A stretch of DNA of 54,779 nucleotides from a virus: the IMG/VR virus record IMGVR_UViG_3300020084_000018, positions 1 through 54,779 of that record; one strand, given 5' to 3'. Position numbers and translations under genes: made by a program. Each line of letters starts with the position of its first letter. The first letter of the stretch is position 1. Under the pieces are notes generated by a model that ran no database searches, was not told the DNA's origin, and saw only the letters and a program-made list of their open reading frames with translations. Positions 50,230 to 54,779 of the stretch are shown here, piece after piece.

Positions 50230-50785
50230 ATACGTTCAGATCGACGCGTTCCTTATGTGGGCCAAAGTATTCGAGGAAAACCGGGATACTGCTGCCAAAG
50301 CAAAAGCTAATGGCGTTACCCACAAAGGCGTTCTGAAATTCCTAGAGAAGTTTGATGGTCAATACCTTGTTGACGTCATTCCTGCTACCGAGGATGATCT
50401 AAAGAAAGTCCAAGAAGCTCTTACTGATACTCTCTATGGTGGTAATCCTCGTTTCAAAGATAGCGACCTTGGTGCAGGTAAATCCTTCCAGCTATCGCGT
50501 AAGCATGATGATAAACACGTCTTCAAAGATCGTGACACTGGTGAAGATAAGCCAGTAGATTTTGGCGGTGAGCCTGATGTAGTATGGTGGAACGATGAAA
50601 AAGGTAAAGGCACTAAGTGGGATAAACACACAGATGGTTTCATTGGTAACGGCACTCTGGCGAAGGTTAAGTTTTCTGTATACATGAGCGAAAGCCAGCC
50701 TACTGTTTCGGATACCATTCGCCTAGAGAAACTAGGTATTGTAGACCATGTAGCTTTTGAAAGCGAAGGTGGAGAGCGTTTCTAA
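50216..50785 (+). CDS. Single-stranded DNA-binding-like protein (DUF2815-like)
   Basis: 189 residues. VQIDAFLMWAKVFEENRD at the start and VVWWNDEKGKGTKWDKHTDGF in the body, with GNGTLAKVKFSVYM near the end, resemble phage ssDNA-binding proteins placed with polymerase and primase-helicase. It is rich in Lys and Asp with exposed aromatics. AAAAGGAAAATAC gives a good start. It would coat the lagging strand. Confidence 0.65.
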   Translation: MSTTKYVQIDAFLMWAKVFEENRDTAAKAKANGVTHKGVLKFLEKFDGQYLVDVIPATEDDLKKVQEALTDTLYGGNPRFKDSDLGAGKSFQLSRKHDDKHVFKDRDTGEDKPVDFGGEPDVVWWNDEKGKGTKWDKHTDGFIGNGTLAKVKFSVYMSESQPTVSDTIRLEKLGIVDHVAFESEGGERF

Positions 50786-51042
50786 TGGCAAAACTTACCG
50801 TTAATCCGGCTAAGACAGAAGTTAAGGTAGTGGAGGTTTCCCCCGCTACCTACACTCTAGAACTTAGTGAGAAAGAAATGGTTGTTCTTACAACCTATGT
50901 TGGCAATACTTGCGGCAATCCATCAAATTCAGAATTTCGACGTATCGTAGACAAACTTTGGGAAGATGTGTTTCATTCTTTTTTAAAAAAGACTTCGTCT
51001 ATTCCAACTATAACTGCACCTAAAGGCGACCTTAAAGTATGA
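50785..51042 (+). CDS. Hypothetical protein, paralogue of 41708-41938
   Basis: 85 residues sharing SPATYTLELSEKEMVVLTTYVG and a KLWEDVFHSF helix with the protein at 41708-41938. Two copies 9 kb apart in one phage. Overlaps ThyX by 4 nt. Function unknown. Confidence 0.6.
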   Translation: MAKLTVNPAKTEVKVVEVSPATYTLELSEKEMVVLTTYVGNTCGNPSNSEFRRIVDKLWEDVFHSFLKKTSSIPTITAPKGDLKV

Positions 51043-51683
51043 TTGAAACCAAACTGATTTCATATACACAACCTGTTATTGGTGTTCCAGCAGCCTCAGC
51101 GGAAGAACTGGTAATGTATTGTGCCAAAGTATCCAATCCTACAAAGCAAGACGACTACACCAGAGACTTGATTGGTTATTGTATTCGTAATCAACACTGG
51201 TCAATCTTTGAAATGGTCGATGCTACTGTAGAGATTAAAGCACCACGGGACATTACCCGCCAGATTATCCGGCACCGTAGTTTCTCTTTCCAAGAGTTTT
51301 CCCAACGCTATAGCGATGAGATTAGCTTCTGTGACCGAGAAGTTCGGATGCAGGATCATAAGAACCGTCAGAATAGTATTGAGACTGATGATCCAGCTAC
51401 TAAAGCTTCCTGGAAATGGGAAACTGATGTTATCAAGAGGATCATTAACGATGCTTACCGTAAAGCTATTGCTGATGGTGTAGCTAAAGAGGTTGCTAGG
51501 ACTATCCTACCAGAAGGTCTTACAATGTCTACTATCTACATGAAAGGTTCTCTACGGTCTTGGATGCACTATCTTGATGTTCGGGAGGGTAATGGGACAC
51601 AGAAAGAGCATATCATTGTAGCTAACAAGTGTCGGGAAGTCCTGACACCAGTGTTCCCACGAGTTCTAGGAGTTTCAGAGTAA
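51039..51683 (+). CDS. thyX: Flavin-dependent thymidylate synthase
   Basis: 214 residues with the ThyX signature RHRSFSFQEFSQRY at 78-91, where the arginines hold dUMP and FAD, and C-terminal LRSWMHYLDVREGNGTQKEH for tetramer and dUMP contacts. It makes dTMP from dUMP with methylene-tetrahydrofolate and FAD. It completes the pyrimidine part of dNTP supply along with the ribonucleotide reductase. Confidence 0.93.
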   Translation: MIETKLISYTQPVIGVPAASAEELVMYCAKVSNPTKQDDYTRDLIGYCIRNQHWSIFEMVDATVEIKAPRDITRQIIRHRSFSFQEFSQRYSDEISFCDREVRMQDHKNRQNSIETDDPATKASWKWETDVIKRIINDAYRKAIADGVAKEVARTILPEGLTMSTIYMKGSLRSWMHYLDVREGNGTQKEHIIVANKCREVLTPVFPRVLGVSE

Positions 51684-51684
51684 T

Positions 51685-52539
51685 TTGACAAAAACAATCT
51701 ATACCCTAAAAACAGACATTGAGAAAGTGCTATCAACCGGAGAAGGTTGGACTACAGATATTGCAGAATGGGTTGGCAAAGAGATTGCTAAATCTACAAC
51801 TAGACAACTCAAACCACGGGAAGCTAAGGCAGGCAATCTACGTATGTCTAACCTTGGCACTCCATGCGATAGAAAGTTATGGTATTCGCTACAAGAATGG
51901 GCGGTAGAGTATAAAGAGGTTCTACCACCTTACGTCCTGAACAAGTTTATCTTCGGTGATATTATCGAAGCTTGGACATTGGGACTAATTAAGGCTTCTG
52001 GTCATAGGCTAGAAGGTTTACAGACTTCAATGGAACTTGCCGGGATTAAAGGAAGTCGAGACTGTGTTATTGACGGAGTGACTGCTGATGTTAAGTCAGC
52101 TTCTACAATGGCAATGCAGAAGTTTCGAGACAACGGACTGCTAAAGGATGATCCCTTTGGTTATCTCAGTCAGCTTTCTTCTTATGTAGCTGCGGGGAAG
52201 GATGATCCCCTAGTAGTTGAAAAGACGCTAGGAGCCTTTGTTGCAGTAGATAAACAGTTTGGAGTAGTAGAGGTTGACATATATGACTTGACTACTTTAG
52301 TATCTAATAAAGATAAGGAGGTTGAAAGTAAAAAACAGCTAGCTGTTAGAGATACTCCACCAGATCGAACTTTTTCTGATGTTCCCGATGGTAAAAGTGG
52401 GAATCGAAAACTGGGAACATACTGCTCTTACTGCGAGTTTAAGAACGCTTGCTATCCTGATTTACAAAAGTATATATATAGTAACGGCCCAAGGTTCTTT
52501 ACGGTCGTAGAAAGAGAGCCTCGTGTGTTCAAAGAATGA
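51685..52539 (+). CDS. Cas4/RecB-like PD-(D/E)XK exonuclease with iron-sulphur cluster
   Basis: 284 residues from TTG 51685. The nuclease core shows GDIIEAW (D92, E95), CVIDG with D130, and ADVKSAS with D135-x-K137. Four cysteines fit a 4Fe-4S cluster: C61 near the N-terminus and three in YCSYCEFKNACYP near the C-terminus, the pattern of Cas4/AddB-type exonucleases. In phages it digests or recombines DNA ends. The final 17 nt overlap the HNH gene. Confidence 0.82.
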   Translation: MTKTIYTLKTDIEKVLSTGEGWTTDIAEWVGKEIAKSTTRQLKPREAKAGNLRMSNLGTPCDRKLWYSLQEWAVEYKEVLPPYVLNKFIFGDIIEAWTLGLIKASGHRLEGLQTSMELAGIKGSRDCVIDGVTADVKSASTMAMQKFRDNGLLKDDPFGYLSQLSSYVAAGKDDPLVVEKTLGAFVAVDKQFGVVEVDIYDLTTLVSNKDKEVESKKQLAVRDTPPDRTFSDVPDGKSGNRKLGTYCSYCEFKNACYPDLQKYIYSNGPRFFTVVEREPRVFKE

Positions 52540-53047
52540 CCTAATCACTCAAGAATTTCTAAGAGAACATCTTGAATACCGTGACGGGCATTTGTGGTGG
52601 ATTAAGCCTACTGCTAGGCGCGTCAAGACAGGTCAACAGTTCGGAACCAATCATAACAGAGGTTATAGACAGGGTAGGCTTAAAGGAAAACCATTCCTAG
52701 AGCATAGGCTCATTTGGTTCTATCACTACGGAGTTTGGCCGAACGAGTTGGATCATAAAGATACTAACAAAAAGAATAACGACATAGACAACCTCAGAGA
52801 GATTGAACATCAACAAAATATGTTAAACCAAGGCTCTCGTGGAGGAACGTCTAAACATAGAGGCATCTTCTGGTCTAAAGACCACAATAAATGGCGAGTT
52901 AAATTCTGTGTCAATGGTAAATACCATCACATAGGAATGTTTGAAAATGAGGAAGATGCACTTATCGCCAGCAATGACTTTATTAAAACTGTGGAGTTCA
53001 GTAAAACAAATGAAAGAATTTATCCTAAAATATTCAGACGAAGCTAA
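52523..53047 (+). CDS. HNH-AP2 homing endonuclease, paralogue 5
   Basis: About 174 residues from GTG 52523. LEYRDGHLWWIKPTARRVK, LEHRLIWFYHYGVWP, core LDHKDTNKKNNDIDNLR with Q-Q-N, then AP2 (HRGIFWSKDHNKWRVKFCV). It starts within the exonuclease end and runs 38 nt past the start of the following gene, fitting insertion between them. Confidence 0.88.
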   Translation: MCSKNDLITQEFLREHLEYRDGHLWWIKPTARRVKTGQQFGTNHNRGYRQGRLKGKPFLEHRLIWFYHYGVWPNELDHKDTNKKNNDIDNLREIEHQQNMLNQGSRGGTSKHRGIFWSKDHNKWRVKFCVNGKYHHIGMFENEEDALIASNDFIKTVEFSKTNERIYPKIFRRS

Positions 53048-53264
53048 GACTATCCTAACCGCAGTAGCTACTGTGCTAGTTTCTATGGGTGTTTATGACC
53101 CTCTATCGGCAGAACTAATTGTTGGTGGTATCATCGGTGCTGCAACTGCTATCTGGCAAGTATACGAGACTGTAACCAAACCAAAAGTTATCGTCAAGAA
53201 AGACGAGGTTATTGTTGAGGGTCTACCCGCAAACTACGTTTACCAAGGAAGTCAGGAAGTCTAA
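53010..53264 (+). CDS. Small membrane protein, holin-like, 84 aa
   Basis: ATG 53010 with GGAGTTCAGTAAAACAA upstream; earlier ATG codons are inside the HNH gene. Two hydrophobic stretches (about 14-25 and 35-46) then a charged soluble tail (KPKVIVKKDEVIVEG). The topology suits a holin, but it is not with the lysis genes. Confidence 0.55.
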   Translation: MKEFILKYSDEAKTILTAVATVLVSMGVYDPLSAELIVGGIIGAATAIWQVYETVTKPKVIVKKDEVIVEGLPANYVYQGSQEV

Positions 53265-53266
53265 GC

Positions 53267-53491
53267 ATGAATAACAACAACTACAAACTAGGCACAGTTC
53301 TTGAGTGCATCGTAAGTAAATCCCCCGGCTACAAGAAAGGCAAAACCTATGTAGTTGTTGATAAGAATGGCGTGAAGGGTCTGGAAGCGGACGATGGTTT
53401 CTTTGACCCTATCAGCCAGCTACTATCAGGGTTTAAAGTTGCAGATGCTACAACGTCAGCACTTAAACTCTTGACATTCCAAAAGGAGTAG
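53267..53491 (+). CDS. Hypothetical SH3-like small protein, 74 aa
   Basis: Not recognised. YKLGTVLECIVSKSPGYKKGKTY looks like a small SH3/KOW barrel, and the start resembles 40368-40823. AGTCTAAGC precedes ATG. Confidence 0.55.
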   Translation: MNNNNYKLGTVLECIVSKSPGYKKGKTYVVVDKNGVKGLEADDGFFDPISQLLSGFKVADATTSALKLLTFQKE

Positions 53492-53495
53492 CTAC

Positions 53496-53663
53496 ATGGA
53501 AGATAAGTGGAAGGTCAATAGACGATCTTGCAGCACTATCTACACCCACCCTGATATTATTTATCAAGTGATTGTTAGTAATTCAGGTAGGATCGAATGG
53601 AACGATATAGATTTTGTTTCCGTAGTGGATGCTAAACGATACGCAGAAAAGGTGTGTCTATGA
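53496..53663 (+). CDS. Small hypothetical protein, 55 aa
   Basis: ATG 53496 with AAAAGGAGTAGCTAC upstream. Beta-rich (TIYTHPDIIYQVIVSNSGRI) then a helix ending VVDAKRYAEKV, which overlaps the next start (ATGA). Not recognised. Confidence 0.55.
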   Translation: MEDKWKVNRRSCSTIYTHPDIIYQVIVSNSGRIEWNDIDFVSVVDAKRYAEKVCL

Positions 53664-54010
53664 GAATTTTAGTTTGCGGTGGTAGAGAGTATGATGATTG
53701 GTTTCAGTTCTGTGGCTGGATGGACGCAATAACCAAGAAGGCAGCACCTAAAGACATTACCATTATCCAAGGTGGTGCTAAAGGTGCAGACTTCCTAGCT
53801 AGAGTTTGGGCAAAGTATGTCAGGATCAACTCAGAAGAATATCCGGCCAACTGGAAGAAACATGGTAAAGGCGCTGGACCCATTCGTAATCAGAAGATGC
53901 TAGACGAAGGTAAACCAGATGTAGTTATTGCGTTTCCCGGAGGAACGGGAACAGCAGATATGGTTGAAAGAGCCAGGAAAGCTAAGGTAAAAGTAATTAA
54001 GGTAATGTAA
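53660..54010 (+). CDS. SLOG-domain (DUF2493-like) protein
   Basis: 116 residues from ATG 53660. RILVCGGREYDDW at the start and IIQGGAKGADFLARVWAK followed by [14 protein letters not shown] and [11 protein letters not shown]: the Rossmann-like SLOG fold of DprA/YspA relatives, which bind nucleotide derivatives. Small phage members of unknown substrate are common. Its final 120 bases are the sequence at the start of the window. Confidence 0.8.
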   Translation: MRILVCGGREYDDWFQFCGWMDAITKKAAPKDITIIQGGAKGADFLARVWAKYVRINSEEYPANWKKHGKGAGPIRNQKMLDEGKPDVVIAFPGGTGTADMVERARKAKVKVIKVM

Positions 54011-54348
54011 TGCCAATAAAAACATCATCGGCTAAAGCAAAAGGGAGGCTACTACAGAAACTTTTAGCATCTAAACTACTAGCTAGATTTACCCAACTAG
54101 AACCAGATGATATTACTTCCAGGTCTATGGGAGCAGGGGGTGAAGATGTTTTACTTTCCCCCGCAGCTAGACGACTAATTCCCTACTCATTTGAATGTAA
54201 GAACATAGCTGCATTTGCTGGCTATAGGTATCTTGAGCAGGCTGTTAGTAACTGCCCTAAGAACGCATTTCCTGTGGCAGTAGTAAAGGCTAACCGTAAA
54301 GAGCCTGTCGTTATTCTATACTTGAAAGATTGGATTGAGAAACTATGA
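54010..54348 (+). CDS. PD-(D/E)XK-like phage nuclease, second copy
   Basis: 112 residues, the variant of 120-458. GED at 44-46 and E62-x-K64 are kept. Substitutions are conservative (for example R22K, L66I, T79S) and most base changes are silent, a sign of purifying selection and so of function. Confidence 0.5.
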   Translation: MPIKTSSAKAKGRLLQKLLASKLLARFTQLEPDDITSRSMGAGGEDVLLSPAARRLIPYSFECKNIAAFAGYRYLEQAVSNCPKNAFPVAVVKANRKEPVVILYLKDWIEKL

Positions 54349-54617
54349 CTGTGAACAGACAACAGCGGCGTAGAGCAGCCTCAAAAGCTCCTAAAAATAA
54401 TCCTGTAACTGAGCAAGCACCTGCTACCGTTAAGCAGATCATTGTAGATTTTGTAGGTGGTTACACCAACGAGTTTAACAATGTTGTAGGTCTTGACACA
54501 GACACTAGTTTAGGCTTTCCACGTCTATGTATTATGACAGATGATGGAGTGGTTACTAACCTGAACCTAAGCCACGTTCAATCCTACCAAGTAACGAGAG
54601 GTGATTTAATTCAATAA
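54345..54617 (+). CDS. Hypothetical protein, 90 aa, second copy
   Basis: The variant of 455-721. The first 9 residues and the FVGGYTNEF domain match; the linker (SKAPKNNPVTEQAPA) is different in length and sequence, and the last residues differ because the next gene is the phosphoesterase and not the 62-aa gene. Confidence 0.75.
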   Translation: MTVNRQQRRRAASKAPKNNPVTEQAPATVKQIIVDFVGGYTNEFNNVVGLDTDTSLGFPRLCIMTDDGVVTNLNLSHVQSYQVTRGDLIQ

Positions 54618-54779
54618 TGACAACAGCAGTAGTATTCACATGCGCCCACACAAACCCAAAAGTAGACAATAAACGGTTTGAACTTCTTGGAAATCTTATC
54701 TTTGATCTTCGGCCTGATTACGTCTTCGACCTTGGCGACTTCGCTGATATGTCTAGTCTCAATTCTTATGATACACGAT
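54617..54779 (+). CDS. Metallophosphoesterase, second copy (partial)
   Basis: The first 54 codons of the variant of 903-1673, cut by the window end. FTCAHTNPKVDNKRFELLGN and LGDFADMSS are kept; the one amino-acid change seen is F28L. Its ATG shares one base with the previous stop. Confidence 0.85.
   Translation, partial: MTTAVVFTCAHTNPKVDNKRFELLGNLIFDLRPDYVFDLGDFADMSSLNSYDTR

Larger units (their letters stand above)
53891..54779. repeat. Right copy of diverged terminal repeat
   Basis: It repeats 1-1069 with identical first 128 bases, then scattered mostly synonymous changes, loss of the 62-aa gene and a different linker in the 90-aa protein. Taken together the unit length of the genome is about 53.89 kb. 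Confidence 0.9.

Noticed and set aside
40368-54010. CRISPR array, integrase, partition or lysogeny repressor genes
   Set aside because: Looked for direct repeats with spacers and for recombinase motifs; none seen anywhere in the window. The 41-bp repeats at 36.9 kb are abutting units, not repeat-spacer arrays.

Overview
The window is an almost complete genome of a tailed double-stranded DNA phage with siphovirus-type morphology genes. The evidence is a full head and tail module (small and large terminase, portal, S49-type prohead protease, cement protein, HK97-fold capsid protein, neck proteins, tail tube, tape measure, lambda J-like tail tip), an M15 endolysin, and phage-type replication and nucleotide genes. 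Sigma-70-like promoters (TTGACA, 17 bp, TATATT), AGGAG ribosome sites and the J/NlpC-P60/DUF2163-like tail tip set suggest a Gram-negative host, possibly an alphaproteobacterium; that is inference. I saw no integrase, repressor or partition gene, so a virulent lifestyle is likely.

Layout: (1) 1-8.0 kb, rightward: a PD-(D/E)XK-like nuclease, metallophosphoesterase, adenine and cytosine DNA methyltransferases, a MazG-like pyrophosphohydrolase, and a class II (B12-dependent) ribonucleotide reductase interrupted by a group I intron. A terminator sits at 8.0 kb. (2) 8.0-32.0 kb, leftward: lysis genes, tail, head, packaging and, furthest upstream, a block of fibre-like genes, one carrying a nucleoside-hydrolase-like domain. 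(3) 32.0-32.7 kb: a divergent control region with strong promoters, palindromic operators and many short hairpins. (4) 33.7-40.1 kb, leftward: a cluster of very small, tightly overlapping genes (several with one membrane segment, one lipoprotein), repeated hairpins, a 41-bp tandem repeat, a phage-encoded zinc peptidase and a large unknown protein. (5) 40.2-54.0 kb, rightward: a tRNA-Arg, a dCMP-deaminase-like gene, a P-loop kinase, a T7-type primase-helicase, a family A DNA polymerase split over three reading frames, an ssDNA-binding-like protein, ThyX, a Cas4/RecB-like exonuclease and a SLOG-fold protein.

The last 889 bases repeat the first 1.07 kb. The first 128 bases of that repeat are identical and the rest is diverged, with one small gene missing. 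The molecule is therefore probably circular or circularly permuted with a unit of about 53.89 kb, and the window has run past one full turn into a second sequence variant; a real diverged duplication is the alternative.

The most striking property is the load of mobile endonuclease genes: five HNH-AP2 paralogues, two endonuclease VII-like genes and two other HNH genes, several wedged between genes with 1-26 nt overlaps. One lies in the nrdJ intron and one splits the polymerase between its catalytic motifs. Replication and nucleotide supply form one system: the ribonucleotide reductase, ThyX, MazG-like and deaminase proteins shape the dNTP pool, while primase-helicase, split polymerase, ssDNA-binding protein and exonuclease copy and process the DNA.
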